A stretch of 64,000 nt of DNA from positions 62,001-126,000 of the forward strand of contig NZ_JACXAF010000001.1 in NCBI RefSeq assembly GCF_014773395.1, in the 5' to 3' direction. How positions within the stretch are numbered: the first letter of the stretch is position 1; each line of letters opens with the position of its first letter. The notes below the pieces were generated by a model. It was not told the origin of the DNA. It saw nothing but the letters and a program-made list of their open reading frames with translations, and did not search any database. The stretch is from Neiella litorisoli (GTDB lineage Bacteria > Pseudomonadota > Gammaproteobacteria > Enterobacterales > Neiellaceae). Shown here one piece after another: positions 9,935-19,777 of this stretch. A program made the position numbers and the translations under genes.

Positions 9935-12241
9935 ATGTCGATAAGGTACAAACCACCCTTTGTGAGTTTGCGTTGGCAGGTCGCCATCGTGCTCATTGCA
10001 TCTAGCGCGATTGCCGTGCTGGCCTTAATGCTGTGGGCGGCTTCCGAAAGTAAACAAGAACTCAATCGACGGATTCTACTCGAACAACAACACCTGATCG
10101 CAGAGCTTCGCAACACCTCCAAGCAAGGCTTTCATATTCTGCAAGAGCGGGCCCAGCAGCTCGAAGCCGTGCTGCCACTGATCACTGACGAGCAATCCCT
10201 GCAGCGCTTAGCAAGCAGTTTCGACGCCACTATTATTGATGGCTCCGGCAAGTTGCTCGCGGGCAATAACCCGCCAACCGATGCCAAAGCACAACAATGG
10301 CAACAAGCGTTGTTGGCAAACGGCGGCGAATATCGGCGCTGGCATTGCCATCAACGATGCGAATTACAGTATTTTTCGGTGCATGATTCAGAAGCCGCCA
10401 AACTCACCATTCAGCGTATTGTCATTGATGATTTGATGGAAAAGCTGGACATCGCCCACTCGGCAAATTTGTGGCTCGTGGCACCGGCAGCCGACTCGCT
10501 CACCCTGTTTTATCAAACCGCCCCACTGCCAACACCATTCTCTAGTAGTGCCACCAGCCCGCCGCTTCCGCCTGATTTTGTCTTGATTGGTAATCATCGG
10601 CCCCAAGCAATGTGGCGCTGGCCGTTACAAAATGATGGCATCGCCGCTGAATTATGGGTGGCAATGCCAACTCAGCAATCCATTGCCGCAGTCGAGCAGG
10701 TCTGGCTCAAGACCACCACCTATATCGTGGTAACACTTACCATTTGCTGTGCCATGGCCATTGGCTTGATTTGGCGGCCACTACTGCGTTTGAGTCGTCA
10801 AGCTCGCCAGTTGCCGCTGCTCGCCACATCCAACCAATCGATCCGCACGCCTCAGCATCGATTAGTGCGCGATGAATCGCACTTATTTGCTGCTGCCAGC
10901 CAGGAGCTGGCTGATAAATTAAAAGCTCAGCGCCACCGACTGCTACAACAAACCCACGAATTAAAGCGCTTGGTACAACATGATCAACTGACCGGCCTCA
11001 ACAACCGCTCGATGTTCGAGCAATCGCTGCAACAAACGCTCGGCCAGCTCGGTCGGCACCTGCAATCACTCGCCCTGATGTTTATGGATTTGAACAAATT
11101 CAAAGAGATCAACGACACCATGGGGCATGATCAGGGTGATCAGTTATTGCAGCAGGTCGCCATGCGGTTAGCCGCAACCATCCGTAAAAGTGATGTGCTG
11201 GCCCGATTTGGTGGCGATGAATTTGTCATCCTACTGCCAGAGCCCGGCGGCCAACATCAATTACAGCTCCTTGCCGATAAATTGATTGATAGCGTGATTG
11301 AGCCGATCCAACTTAGCAACACCACAGTACAAGTCGGCTTATCAATCGGGATTACCACCTGCAACGATCCCCAGTGCAGCATCAGTCAGCTGCTGCGCGA
11401 GGCCGATACCGCCATGTATGCCGCTAAACATTCCGGCTCGAGTTGCGCTCGTTTTTATCATTCGTCGCTCGGCAAAGAAGACCGGCAAGCACAAGCACTC
11501 GATAGCGCCTTGGCCGAGGCCTTGAATAACAACCAACTGCAGCTGCAGTATCAGCCGATGGTCAATCTGAGCAATGACGACATCGAGCATTATCAAGCGC
11601 TGATCACTTGGCCTGCGGCACCAGAAGCAATACGCCAGGGCGCCGAAGTCATTCAGCAACTGAGCAACCCGAAACTGCAACAGCAAACGTCGGAGTGGTT
11701 GTTAAGGCAAGTGCTCGACACCTTAGATCGGGTCACCGTCAATCAAATGCCTTGCCGCCTTTATATTCGTGCGGCCGACTGCCATCCTGAGTTGCTCCGT
11801 CAATTGGTGCTGTGTTGCCGCCGCGACAACACCGCCGCGCGCCGGCTCGGTTTGCTCATTGATGAACAAGACTACCTTGATCAGTTTGCTCAAATCCAAA
11901 TGGAGCTGAATCTGCTGTATCAGGCCGGAGTTGCAATTGCCCTTGATGGTTTCGGCAACAGTCTTGGCGCCCTCAATCAACTATCACAAATGCCACCGGC
12001 GATGGTGCGCCTCGATGCTAAATTCTGCAGTGGCGTATCGCTACAAAATGGCTTTACCCAATCGCTGATCTTAATGCTCCACAAACTTAATATTAAAGTC
12101 GTCGCATCCGGTGTCAGTGATGCCGATGATCGCCGTAAATTACAGCAACTAAACTGCGACTTGGCGCAAGGGCCCTTGGTTGCTGCGGTGCTGTCAGAAC
12201 ACAAACTGATCAGCCAGTACACCGCCAGCTCGCACCTTTGA
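9935..12241 (+). CDS. Membrane diguanylate cyclase with degenerate EAL domain
   Basis: The protein has 768 residues from ATG 9935, which has AAGG 9 bases upstream; an in-frame TTG at 9890 would add 15 residues. Domains in order: membrane segment at about 14-36, a periplasmic domain of about 220 residues, a second membrane segment at about 262-285, a linker, a GGDEF domain and an EAL-like domain. The GGDEF motif is intact (GGDEF at 426-430), with an inhibitory-site RKSD five residues before it, so c-di-GMP synthesis with product inhibition is expected. The EAL half is eroded: the EAL triplet reads QAL (Q554), the DDFGTGYS loop reads LDGFGNSLGAL, and the catalytic glutamates are missing. It is probably a sensor or a non-catalytic c-di-GMP-binding module. 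Confidence 0.88.
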   Translation: MSIRYKPPFVSLRWQVAIVLIASSAIAVLALMLWAASESKQELNRRILLEQQHLIAELRNTSKQGFHILQERAQQLEAVLPLITDEQSLQRLASSFDATIIDGSGKLLAGNNPPTDAKAQQWQQALLANGGEYRRWHCHQRCELQYFSVHDSEAAKLTIQRIVIDDLMEKLDIAHSANLWLVAPAADSLTLFYQTAPLPTPFSSSATSPPLPPDFVLIGNHRPQAMWRWPLQNDGIAAELWVAMPTQQSIAAVEQVWLKTTTYIVVTLTICCAMAIGLIWRPLLRLSRQARQLPLLATSNQSIRTPQHRLVRDESHLFAAASQELADKLKAQRHRLLQQTHELKRLVQHDQLTGLNNRSMFEQSLQQTLGQLGRHLQSLALMFMDLNKFKEINDTMGHDQGDQLLQQVAMRLAATIRKSDVLARFGGDEFVILLPEPGGQHQLQLLADKLIDSVIEPIQLSNTTVQVGLSIGITTCNDPQCSISQLLREADTAMYAAKHSGSSCARFYHSSLGKEDRQAQALDSALAEALNNNQLQLQYQPMVNLSNDDIEHYQALITWPAAPEAIRQGAEVIQQLSNPKLQQQTSEWLLRQVLDTLDRVTVNQMPCRLYIRAADCHPELLRQLVLCCRRDNTAARRLGLLIDEQDYLDQFAQIQMELNLLYQAGVAIALDGFGNSLGALNQLSQMPPAMVRLDAKFCSGVSLQNGFTQSLILMLHKLNIKVVASGVSDADDRRKLQQLNCDLAQGPLVAAVLSEHKLISQYTASSHL

Positions 12242-12310
12242 ATTTGCTTTACGGCCGAGCGCCGTTAAAATGCCGACCGCGACTCCTTCCACATCTAACA
12301 GAGGCAATTC

Positions 12311-13186
12311 ATGGCCTGGCTTCAACTTCGAGTAAATGCAACAGCAGCTTCAGCCGAATCCATTGGCGATGCAATGAGTGAATGTGGCGCCCTATCGGTG
12401 ACATTCCTCGACTCCAAAGACACGCCTATTTTTGAGCCACTGCCGGGTGAAACCCGATTGTGGGGCGAAACCGACGTCATGGGTTTGTGGCAGGCCAACG
12501 CCGATATGGACGTAGCGCTGCATCTGTTGCAACAACAATTTGGCGAATTGACCTACAAAATGGAAGCGCTGGAAGATAAGGACTGGGAGCGCGCTTGGAT
12601 GGATAATTTCAAGCCCATGCAGTTCGGTAACCGCTTGTGGGTTTGTCCGAGCTGGTGCGATGTACCACAGCCAGAGGCAGTGAACGTCATGCTTGACCCA
12701 GGATTGGCATTTGGCACCGGCACCCACCCAACAACGGCACTGTGCCTCGCTTGGCTCGATGGTCTCGATCTGCAAGGCAAAACCGTCATCGATTATGGCT
12801 GCGGCTCGGGCATTCTTGCCGTTGCTGCGCTGAAACTTGGCGCCGCCCGAGTGATCGGCATTGATATTGATCCACAAGCGATTCAGGCTTCACAAGCCAA
12901 TGCTGAGCGTAATCAGGTGGCCGACAAGCTAGAGTTGCACCTTGCCGGAGAAGTCGAGTTACCGGCCGCCGATGTGTTAGTTGCCAACATTCTTGCTGGG
13001 CCATTGCAGCAATTGGCGCCAACCATCGCTGAACTTGTCAAACCCGACGGTGTTTTAGCCTTGTCAGGGTTATTGGTTGAGCAAGAAGAAAGTGTAAAGC
13101 AAGCTTACCAAGATCAGTTCAATTCGCTGCAAGTTGTCGAACAAGAGCAGTGGATGCGCATTAGCGGCATCAAGAAAAAAAGCTAG
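12311..13186 (+). CDS. prmA: Ribosomal protein L11 methyltransferase
   Basis: PrmA trimethylates several amino groups of ribosomal protein L11 using S-adenosylmethionine. It has 291 residues against 293 in E. coli. The N-terminal substrate-recognition domain (MAWLQLRV to about residue 60) precedes a class I methyltransferase fold. The SAM motif [20 protein letters not shown] is near residues 160-180, with [17 protein letters not shown] following and the catalytic-site block [14 protein letters not shown] in the leader provides a ribosome site. It begins the prmA-dusB-fis group and is separated from dusB by 147 bases that may contain the dusB-fis promoter. Confidence 0.97.
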   Translation: MAWLQLRVNATAASAESIGDAMSECGALSVTFLDSKDTPIFEPLPGETRLWGETDVMGLWQANADMDVALHLLQQQFGELTYKMEALEDKDWERAWMDNFKPMQFGNRLWVCPSWCDVPQPEAVNVMLDPGLAFGTGTHPTTALCLAWLDGLDLQGKTVIDYGCGSGILAVAALKLGAARVIGIDIDPQAIQASQANAERNQVADKLELHLAGEVELPAADVLVANILAGPLQQLAPTIAELVKPDGVLALSGLLVEQEESVKQAYQDQFNSLQVVEQEQWMRISGIKKKS

Positions 13187-13333
13187 AACGGCTATTTTAG
13201 CGACAAGTTCACCTCAATTTGCGTCAGCGCAAAGCACATTCTTTGAACTAGCAATTGGTACACTATTTAACCTTTTCAGCTGCACAAAAAGGGCGTAATA
13301 TAGCCGCCCCTTGGCAGTGATTGGTGATTTTTC

Positions 13334-14302
13334 GTGCAGATCGGTGATTTCAAATTAGAGCATCCTGTGATCTGCGCGCCCATGGCTGGCGTCACCGACC
13401 GCCCCTTTCGGCAAATGGCAAGAAAGTGGGGAGCGAGCTTAGCCGTCTCTGAAATGCTCTCTGCTAACCCCAGAGTTTGGGACACCGATAAATCGCAGCA
13501 GCGCATGGACCACAGTGGTGAGAGTGGCATTCGTGCCGTTCAAATCGCCGGTTCAGAGCCGGAGTTGATGGCCAGCGCCGCGCGCCATAACGTCGCTAAC
13601 GGCGCACAATTGGTCGACATCAACCTCGGTTGCCCTGCGAAAAAGGTCAACAAAAAACTGGCTGGCTCGGCGTTAATGAAAGAGCCCGAGCTGGTCGAAC
13701 AAATCGCCGCAGCGGTTGTTGCTGCTGTCGATGTACCGGTCACGCTGAAAATGCGAACCGGTTGGGATCAAGACAACAAAAACGCGGTCGACATTGCCAA
13801 ACGTGTCGCTCGTGTCGGCATCCAAGCCTTGACGGTTCATGGTCGCACTCGCGCCTGTGGCTATCGAGGTGAGGCCGAGTACGACACGATTCGCGCGGTA
13901 AAACAAGCCGTCGATATTCCGGTGATTGCCAACGGCGACATCGACTCACCGCAAAAAGCCAAGCAGGTGATGGCTTACACCGCAGCCGACGGTGTAATGA
14001 TTGGCAGAGGTGCTCAAGGGCGCCCCTGGTTGTTTCAACAGGTCGCTCATTATCTAGCGACCGGTGAAGAGCTTGCAGCCCCTCCGCTGATGGAGCAACT
14101 GCAAGTGTTACAAAGCCACGTGCATGCACTGCATGAATTTTACGGCCCTGTTAAGGGTATGCGAATTGCGCGAAAGCACGTGGGTTGGTTCGTTGAACCG
14201 TATGATCAGCAACGACAGTTCCGTGCCGCCTTCAATCAGGTCGAAGGTGAAGCAGAACAATTGGATATGCTGGTTAAATTTTATCACTCGATTAATCAAT
14301 AA
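13334..14302 (+). CDS. dusB: tRNA-dihydrouridine synthase B
   Basis: DusB is a flavoenzyme that reduces a specific uridine of tRNA to dihydrouridine using NADPH. It has 322 residues (E. coli 321). A GTG start is chosen because [19 protein letters not shown] then aligns with the family N-terminus. FMN and catalytic blocks: [23 protein letters not shown] with the catalytic cysteine, LKMRTGWD, and [15 protein letters not shown]. It is co-transcribed with fis, 28 bases downstream, as in enterics, where the dusB-fis promoter is under growth-rate control. In the 13187-13333 gap TTTGAA-N16-TATTTA is a possible promoter. Confidence 0.96.
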   Translation: MQIGDFKLEHPVICAPMAGVTDRPFRQMARKWGASLAVSEMLSANPRVWDTDKSQQRMDHSGESGIRAVQIAGSEPELMASAARHNVANGAQLVDINLGCPAKKVNKKLAGSALMKEPELVEQIAAAVVAAVDVPVTLKMRTGWDQDNKNAVDIAKRVARVGIQALTVHGRTRACGYRGEAEYDTIRAVKQAVDIPVIANGDIDSPQKAKQVMAYTAADGVMIGRGAQGRPWLFQQVAHYLATGEELAAPPLMEQLQVLQSHVHALHEFYGPVKGMRIARKHVGWFVEPYDQQRQFRAAFNQVEGEAEQLDMLVKFYHSINQ

Positions 14303-14330
14303 AGCCGCTGTAACAAAGAGCTTAAAACTT

Positions 14331-14621
14331 ATGTTCGAAAACAACTTTAAAACTGAGACAGTCTCTACTGAAACTCCTTCTACACAAGTATCTCAACCAA
14401 CTCTGCGCGAGTCGGTTAAGCAATCGGTCAGCAACTACCTTGCAACCCTCAACGGTCAGGATATCAACGACTTGTATGAGTTAGTTTTGTCAGAAGTAGA
14501 AGCCCCTTTGCTTGAAGAGATCATGACTCACACTCGTGGTAACCAAACTCGTGCGTCCATCATGTTGGGCCTGAACCGCGGCACCTTGCGCAAAAAATTG
14601 AAAAAATATGGCATGAACTAA
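14331..14621 (+). CDS. fis: DNA-binding protein Fis
   Basis: Fis is a homodimeric nucleoid protein that bends DNA and activates rRNA and other growth-related promoters. It has 96 residues (E. coli 98). The ATG at 14331 is used because [16 protein letters not shown] is the Fis-like N-terminus; the open frame extends upstream into dusB but that part is not coding. The C-terminal helix-turn-helix is [20 protein letters not shown] followed by KKLKKYGMN, almost identical to the enteric protein. It is the second gene of the dusB-fis operon. Confidence 0.98.
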   Translation: MFENNFKTETVSTETPSTQVSQPTLRESVKQSVSNYLATLNGQDINDLYELVLSEVEAPLLEEIMTHTRGNQTRASIMLGLNRGTLRKKLKKYGMN

Positions 14622-14674
14622 TTATTGCCTCAGGCAATAATTGTCATGACTTTTGGCTGGCTCCCGAGCCAGCC
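14620..14674 (+). repeat. Tandem hairpins after fis
   Basis: Two strong hairpins follow the fis stop. The first is AATTATTGCC-TCA-GGCAATAATT (14620-14642), a perfect 10-bp stem overlapping the stop codon. The second is GGCTGGCT-CCCG-AGCCAGCC (14655-14674). Neither has a proper U-run, so they may stabilise the fis mRNA 3' end or act as weak terminators before purH. Confidence 0.6.
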
Positions 14675-14723
14675 TCCTTCCCGCTAAACTAGCATTCAAG
14701 TTCACAGTAGATAGGTACAACTC

Positions 14724-16316
14724 ATGGAAGCTCCACGACCGGTTAGGCGTGCTCTGCTCAGTGTTTCTGACAAAACTGGTATTGTTGAATTTGCCCGGGC
14801 ACTTGCTGCTCGCGGTGTCGAATTACTCTCAACCGGCGGCACTGCGCGCCTGTTGGCTGATGAAGGTCTGACCGTCACTGAAGTGTCCGATTACACCGGG
14901 CATCCAGAAATTATGGACGGCCGAGTCAAAACCCTTCATCCAAAAGTTCACGGTGGCATTCTTGGCCGTCGCGGTACTGACGAAAACGTCATGACCGAAA
15001 ACAATATCCAGCCTATTGATATGGTCGTGGTCAATCTGTACCCATTTGCACAAACCGTGGCAAAACCAGATTGTTCGCTGGAAGATGCGGTGGAAAACAT
15101 CGACATCGGTGGCCCAACCATGGTTCGCGCTGCCGCTAAGAACCACAAAGATGTGGCTATCGTGGTTAACGCCAGCGACTATGACCGGGTCATTGCAGAG
15201 TTGGATGCCAACGACGGTTCGTTAGTTCACGCCACACGCTTTGATCTGGCCATTGCCGCCTTTGAACATACCGCCGCTTACGACGGGATGATCGCCAACT
15301 ATTTCGGTACCATGGTGCCAAGCCATGCCGCCAACAAAGAAGGCGACGACGAATCTAAATTCCCGCGCACCTTCAATAGCCAGTTCATCAAAAAGCAAGA
15401 CATGCGCTACGGCGAAAACAGCCACCAAGCGGCTGCTTTCTATGTCGAAGCCGAGATTGATGAAGCTTCTGTTGCCACCGCCACTCAGCTGCAAGGTAAA
15501 GCGTTGTCGTACAACAACATCGCTGATACCGATGCGGCCCTTGAGTGCGTTAAAGAATTCAAACAGCCAGCTTGTGTCATCGTTAAGCACGCCAATCCAT
15601 GTGGTGTTGCAACTGACGACAACATCCTAGCGGCGTACGACAGCGCTTTTAAAACAGACCCAACCTCAGCATTTGGTGGCATTATCGCGTTTAACCGCGA
15701 GCTGGATGCCGAAACCGCCGAAGCAATCGTTTCTCGTCAGTTTGTTGAAGTGATCATTGCGCCTGTGGTTAGTGAAGCAGCTGCCCAAATCGTCGCAGCA
15801 AAACCAAATGTCCGCTTGCTCGAGTGTGGTCAATGGCAGAGCCAAACCAAAGGTTACGATCTGAAGCGCGTCAATGGCGGTTTACTGGTCCAAGATCGCG
15901 ACCAAGGTATGGTAAGCCAAGAGCAGCTGACTGTTGTTAGTAAGCGCCAACCTACAGAGCAAGAAATGAAAGACCTGATGTTCTGCTGGAAGGTTGCCAA
16001 GTTCGTCAAATCCAACGCCATCGTTTACGCCAAAAACGAAACCACTATTGGCGTCGGTGCTGGCCAGATGAGCCGCGTCTACAGTGCCAAAATTGCTGGT
16101 ATTAAAGCCGCCGATGAAAGCCTAGAAGTAGCAGGCTCGGTGATGGCATCGGATGCCTTCTTCCCGTTCCGTGATGGCATTGATGCAGCCGCTGCTGCAG
16201 GGATTACCGCGGTGATTCAGCCAGGTGGTTCGATTCGTGATGACGAAGTCATTGCTGCGGCCGACGAAGCCGGCATGGCGATGGTCTTCACCGGCATGCG
16301 CCACTTCCGTCACTAA
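14724..16316 (+). CDS. purH: Bifunctional AICAR transformylase / IMP cyclohydrolase
   Basis: PurH performs the last two steps of IMP synthesis: formylation of AICAR with 10-formyl-tetrahydrofolate, then ring closure to IMP. It has 530 residues (E. coli 529). The N-terminal MGS-like cyclohydrolase domain starts [20 protein letters not shown] and includes STGGTARLL and [15 protein letters not shown]. The transformylase domain includes [13 protein letters not shown], the [13 protein letters not shown] block with catalytic lysine and histidine, and [13 protein letters not shown]. It is 109 bases upstream of purD on the same strand, the standard purHD operon. No PurR box is apparent upstream. Confidence 0.98.
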   Translation: MEAPRPVRRALLSVSDKTGIVEFARALAARGVELLSTGGTARLLADEGLTVTEVSDYTGHPEIMDGRVKTLHPKVHGGILGRRGTDENVMTENNIQPIDMVVVNLYPFAQTVAKPDCSLEDAVENIDIGGPTMVRAAAKNHKDVAIVVNASDYDRVIAELDANDGSLVHATRFDLAIAAFEHTAAYDGMIANYFGTMVPSHAANKEGDDESKFPRTFNSQFIKKQDMRYGENSHQAAAFYVEAEIDEASVATATQLQGKALSYNNIADTDAALECVKEFKQPACVIVKHANPCGVATDDNILAAYDSAFKTDPTSAFGGIIAFNRELDAETAEAIVSRQFVEVIIAPVVSEAAAQIVAAKPNVRLLECGQWQSQTKGYDLKRVNGGLLVQDRDQGMVSQEQLTVVSKRQPTEQEMKDLMFCWKVAKFVKSNAIVYAKNETTIGVGAGQMSRVYSAKIAGIKAADESLEVAGSVMASDAFFPFRDGIDAAAAAGITAVIQPGGSIRDDEVIAAADEAGMAMVFTGMRHFRH

Positions 16317-16324
16317 GTACCCTC

Positions 16325-16347
16325 AAGGGCAGCCAATGGCTGCCCTT
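16325..16347 (+). repeat. purH-purD intercistronic hairpin
   Basis: AAGGGCAGCC-AAT-GGCTGCCCTT forms a perfect 10-bp stem 9 bases after the purH stop. There is no U-run. It is likely an mRNA-stabilising or partial-termination element within the purHD transcript. Confidence 0.65.
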
Positions 16348-16425
16348 GCTCGATCAGAGCAACCCAATTGAACACTCTGCTTAGCAAAATGCTGAGCAAA
16401 CACAACAGCAAAAAAGGATTCAAAC

Positions 16426-17718
16426 ATGAATGTTTTGGTAATTGGCGGCGGTGGCCGCGAACATGCCCTGGCTTGGAAAGCGGCGCAATCTCCGCAAGTC
16501 GATACCGTTTATGTTGCTCCCGGAAATGCCGGCACCGAGCTGGAAGCCAAATTAGAAAATGTCGCCATTGATGGCTGCGATATCCCAGCCTTGGTTGCGT
16601 TCGCCAAAACGAACAATGTTGGTTTGACCATTGTTGGCCCGGAAGCCCCGCTTGTGATCGGCGTGGTTGATGCATTTCAGGCCGAAGGCTTGGCCATCTT
16701 TGGTCCCACTGAAGCCGCTGCGCAATTGGAAGGTTCGAAAGCCTTCACCAAAGATTTTCTCGCTCGCCACCAAATTCCAACGGCCGATTACGGCAACTTT
16801 ACCGACACCGATGAAGCTCTGGCTTATGTCCGTAAAGTGGGCGCACCAATTGTCATTAAAGCCGATGGCCTAGCTGCCGGTAAAGGTGTGATTGTTGCCA
16901 TGGACTTGGCAACCGCCGAAGAAGCCATTAAAGACATGTTATCGGGCAACGCCTTTGGTGAAGCCGGTAGCCGCGTGGTGATCGAAGAGTTCCTCGACGG
17001 TGAAGAAGCCTCTTTTATTGTCATGGTTGACGGTAAAAATGTGCTGCCAATGGCGACCTCTCAGGATCACAAGCGTGCTGGCGATGGCGACACCGGTTTG
17101 AACACTGGCGGCATGGGCGCTTACTCGCCGGCTCCGGTTGTCACTCAGGACATTCATGATCGGATCATGGCTGAAGTCATTATGCCAACGGTTGAAGGCA
17201 TGGCTGCAGAAGGTCACCCATACACTGGTTTCCTCTACGCCGGCCTAATGATCATGGCTGACGGTACGCCAAAAGTGATCGAGTACAACTGCCGCTTCGG
17301 CGATCCTGAAACTCAGCCAATCATGATGCGGATGCAATCCGATTTGGTTGAGCTTTGCTTGGCCGCCATTGACGGTAAACTTGATAGCAAAACGGCCGAG
17401 TACGATCCTCGTGCAGCTGTCGGCTTGGTATTGGCTGCCGACGGTTATCCGGGCAGCTATCCCAAAGGTGATGTGATCGCCGCGTTGCCAGAGCCAGCGC
17501 AAGACGATGCCAAAGTCTTCCACGCTGGCACCGCCATGAAAGACGGCCAAGTGGTTACCTCGGGTGGTCGCGTGCTATGTGCCACAGCTCTCGGTACCAA
17601 CGTGACTGAAGCACAAGCGAAAGCTTACCAGTTGCTGCACCAAGTGAAATGGCCGACCGCCTATTTCCGTAACGACATCGGTTATCGTGCTATTGCCCGC
17701 GAACAAGCCGACAAGTAA
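16426..17718 (+). CDS. purD: Phosphoribosylamine-glycine ligase
   Basis: PurD ligates glycine to 5-phosphoribosylamine with ATP, the second step of purine synthesis. It has 430 residues (E. coli 429). The N-terminus MNVLVIGGGGREHALAWKAA, the ATP-grasp loop KADGLAAGKGVIVA near residues 145-158, and YNCRFGDPETQP near residue 290 are diagnostic. A ribosome site (AAAGGA) precedes the ATG. It ends at an intrinsic terminator. Confidence 0.98.
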   Translation: MNVLVIGGGGREHALAWKAAQSPQVDTVYVAPGNAGTELEAKLENVAIDGCDIPALVAFAKTNNVGLTIVGPEAPLVIGVVDAFQAEGLAIFGPTEAAAQLEGSKAFTKDFLARHQIPTADYGNFTDTDEALAYVRKVGAPIVIKADGLAAGKGVIVAMDLATAEEAIKDMLSGNAFGEAGSRVVIEEFLDGEEASFIVMVDGKNVLPMATSQDHKRAGDGDTGLNTGGMGAYSPAPVVTQDIHDRIMAEVIMPTVEGMAAEGHPYTGFLYAGLMIMADGTPKVIEYNCRFGDPETQPIMMRMQSDLVELCLAAIDGKLDSKTAEYDPRAAVGLVLAADGYPGSYPKGDVIAALPEPAQDDAKVFHAGTAMKDGQVVTSGGRVLCATALGTNVTEAQAKAYQLLHQVKWPTAYFRNDIGYRAIAREQADK

Positions 17719-17740
17719 CGCGAAAACTGGTCAAAATGAG

Positions 17741-17767
17741 AGCCTGTCCTAGCAGACGGGCTTTTTT
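17741..17767 (+). terminator. Intrinsic terminator of purHD
   Basis: AGCCTGTC (17741-17748) pairs with GACGGGCT (17755-17762), with one G-U pair and a 6-base loop, and is followed by a U-run. Confidence 0.85.
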
Positions 17768-17839
17768 GTGATATGTTGAAAACACGCAGGGTAAATTTTA
17801 GTTCTCATTGATACCAACTCGACTAGGGAATGGTTGCGC

Positions 17840-19777
17840 GTGATCCCACTCAACAAGCTGATTACCGGGCATTTTAGAAAGCTGTTTCTGATTCCAGTAC
17901 TGACTCTGGAGTTAGCACTACTGGCGATGTATTTTCTCGTCAACCAGCTGATCACCGATGAATCGCGACAAGACTTGCTGTTTGAGCGCTCGCAAAATGT
18001 CTACGAGCATCTCGCCATGCGAGCGCAGGATCTCAACCACCGCTTTTACGAAGTTCGGCGGATGCTGGAGTTAATTCAAGATCAACAGCAGCGCAGTTTT
18101 GCCAACCCCAGCAGTCAACAATACTTGCCCCATGGCCCTGCCGAATTTGCTTTAGCCGACAATGGCGTATGGCGCAAAAGCGTCGATAACGGCGGCGCCA
18201 GCGTGTTCGTCTCTCGCCAGTTTGCCAGTAACCCAGAAACCCAGCAAAAAGCCAAAGCGACCGAAAATTTCGATCCGCTGTTTATTGCCGCAGTTGAACA
18301 AATTGAACTGGTGGACGCGGCTTATTTTAATAGCTTCGACAATATCAATCGTTACTACCCATTTATTGAGGATGTTCATCTTCAGTTTCCCGCTGATATG
18401 CACATTCCCAATTACAATTTTTATTATCTAGCCGACTATCAGCATAACCCCGAGCGCCAAATGGTCTGGACGCCCGCCTATCTTGACCCTGCCGGACAGG
18501 GCTGGATGGTATCGGCCATTGCCCCAATCTATCATCAAGACCGACTCGAAGGTGTCAGCGGCCTAGATATCACCTTGGATTCGATGATCAGCGAAATTGA
18601 GCAGTTGGTTCTGCCATTTGCTGGCGAATCATTTTTAGTTGATGAAGGCGGTCGCATTATCGCCATGTCATCCGGCATTCAGCAGCTGTTAAATCTACGC
18701 GAGCTGACCCACCACGACTATGCCAATGTGGTCACTCAAACCCACGAAAAACCCGACGAATATCTAATTGAGCAGCTGCCCTACTCAGCATTTCGGCAAA
18801 GCATTAGTGGCATGTTTAAGCACAATGAACACACCCGCTACGTTGAACACAATGAAGAAATATTTCTAATCGCCAGCCAGCAAATCGCCGAGACCAGCTG
18901 GCGCTTATACAGCATCACCAATGCCGACCAAGTGGTATTGCGAATTAATGAGCTGGATCAGCTAGCCATTGAGTTAGGGATTGTTGCGATTGCCCTAATG
19001 ATCTTGTTTTACGTGCTGTTTTATATCTTAGTGAAACACCAATCGGGCAAACTGTCGCAGCGCATCTCAGCCCCCATCAAAGAACTTCAGCAAAGCAGCC
19101 GCCAAGCCAGCAAGGGCAATCCGTTTATTGCTCCTAATGAATCGGGCATTGATGAGTTGGATGAATTGGGCGATAGCATTGGCTCGATGGTCAACATTCT
19201 GAACGAACAGGCTCGTAATCTGATCCGCGGACAACAGAAGCTATCATCGGAGCAAAGTCACCGCGCCCGCTTGGAACAACAGGTCAGCACCGATGAGTTA
19301 ACCCACTTGCTCAACCGGCGTGGCCTACTGAGTCAAGGCGAGAAAGCGCTGCAATACGCCAAAGAACAGCAACAACCATTATCGGTGATCCAATTTGAAA
19401 TCGGCCAATACCCGCAGCTAATCGAGCGCCATGGCATTCAAAAAGCCGAGCAATTAATTCTGCAATGTGCCAACTGCTGCCAGGCCTTGATGCCCGATAA
19501 CGCAGTACTGTCTTACCCGGCAACCGCTCAGTTTATTTTATTGATGCCCAATGCCGATATTGAACACGCCATTAATCACGCCCGCCGGCTGCGCAGCGAG
19601 CTGTATTTGAGTATTGAGATTGATGGCAGCAGCGCCTCGGTGCTGACTCACTTTGCGGTGACGGCTGCCAGTCTGGAAAGTCACGAAAGTCTGCTGTCGA
19701 TATTAACCAAAGCCCAGCAGTTGCTGGAGCAAAGCCGCCATCGACCGCAAACCTCCATTCATACCGAGCGACCTTAA
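17840..19777 (+). CDS. Membrane sensor with Cache-like domain, HAMP and degenerate GGDEF
   Basis: The protein has about 645 residues from GTG 17840; a TTG two codons earlier is also possible. Order: membrane segment near residues 15-35, a large periplasmic region resembling a double-Cache sensor (about 40-370, with SAIAPIYHQDRLEGVSGLDI), a second membrane segment near 378-400, a HAMP-like linker (APIKELQQSSRQASKGNP), a short coiled coil, and a GGDEF-fold domain starting DELTHLLNRRGLL. The catalytic GGDEF motif is absent: the position reads YPATAQFILL around residues 559-568, and the metal-binding acidic residue after LSVIQFEIG is also missing. I infer a non-catalytic signalling protein. It is convergent with the symporter gene, overlapping it by 4 bases. 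Confidence 0.82.
   Translation: MIPLNKLITGHFRKLFLIPVLTLELALLAMYFLVNQLITDESRQDLLFERSQNVYEHLAMRAQDLNHRFYEVRRMLELIQDQQQRSFANPSSQQYLPHGPAEFALADNGVWRKSVDNGGASVFVSRQFASNPETQQKAKATENFDPLFIAAVEQIELVDAAYFNSFDNINRYYPFIEDVHLQFPADMHIPNYNFYYLADYQHNPERQMVWTPAYLDPAGQGWMVSAIAPIYHQDRLEGVSGLDITLDSMISEIEQLVLPFAGESFLVDEGGRIIAMSSGIQQLLNLRELTHHDYANVVTQTHEKPDEYLIEQLPYSAFRQSISGMFKHNEHTRYVEHNEEIFLIASQQIAETSWRLYSITNADQVVLRINELDQLAIELGIVAIALMILFYVLFYILVKHQSGKLSQRISAPIKELQQSSRQASKGNPFIAPNESGIDELDELGDSIGSMVNILNEQARNLIRGQQKLSSEQSHRARLEQQVSTDELTHLLNRRGLLSQGEKALQYAKEQQQPLSVIQFEIGQYPQLIERHGIQKAEQLILQCANCCQALMPDNAVLSYPATAQFILLMPNADIEHAINHARRLRSELYLSIEIDGSSASVLTHFAVTAASLESHESLLSILTKAQQLLEQSRHRPQTSIHTERP

Noticed and set aside
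14124-14330. N-terminal extension of Fis
   Set aside because: The open frame continues upstream inside dusB, but the Fis-like start and spacing support ATG 14331.
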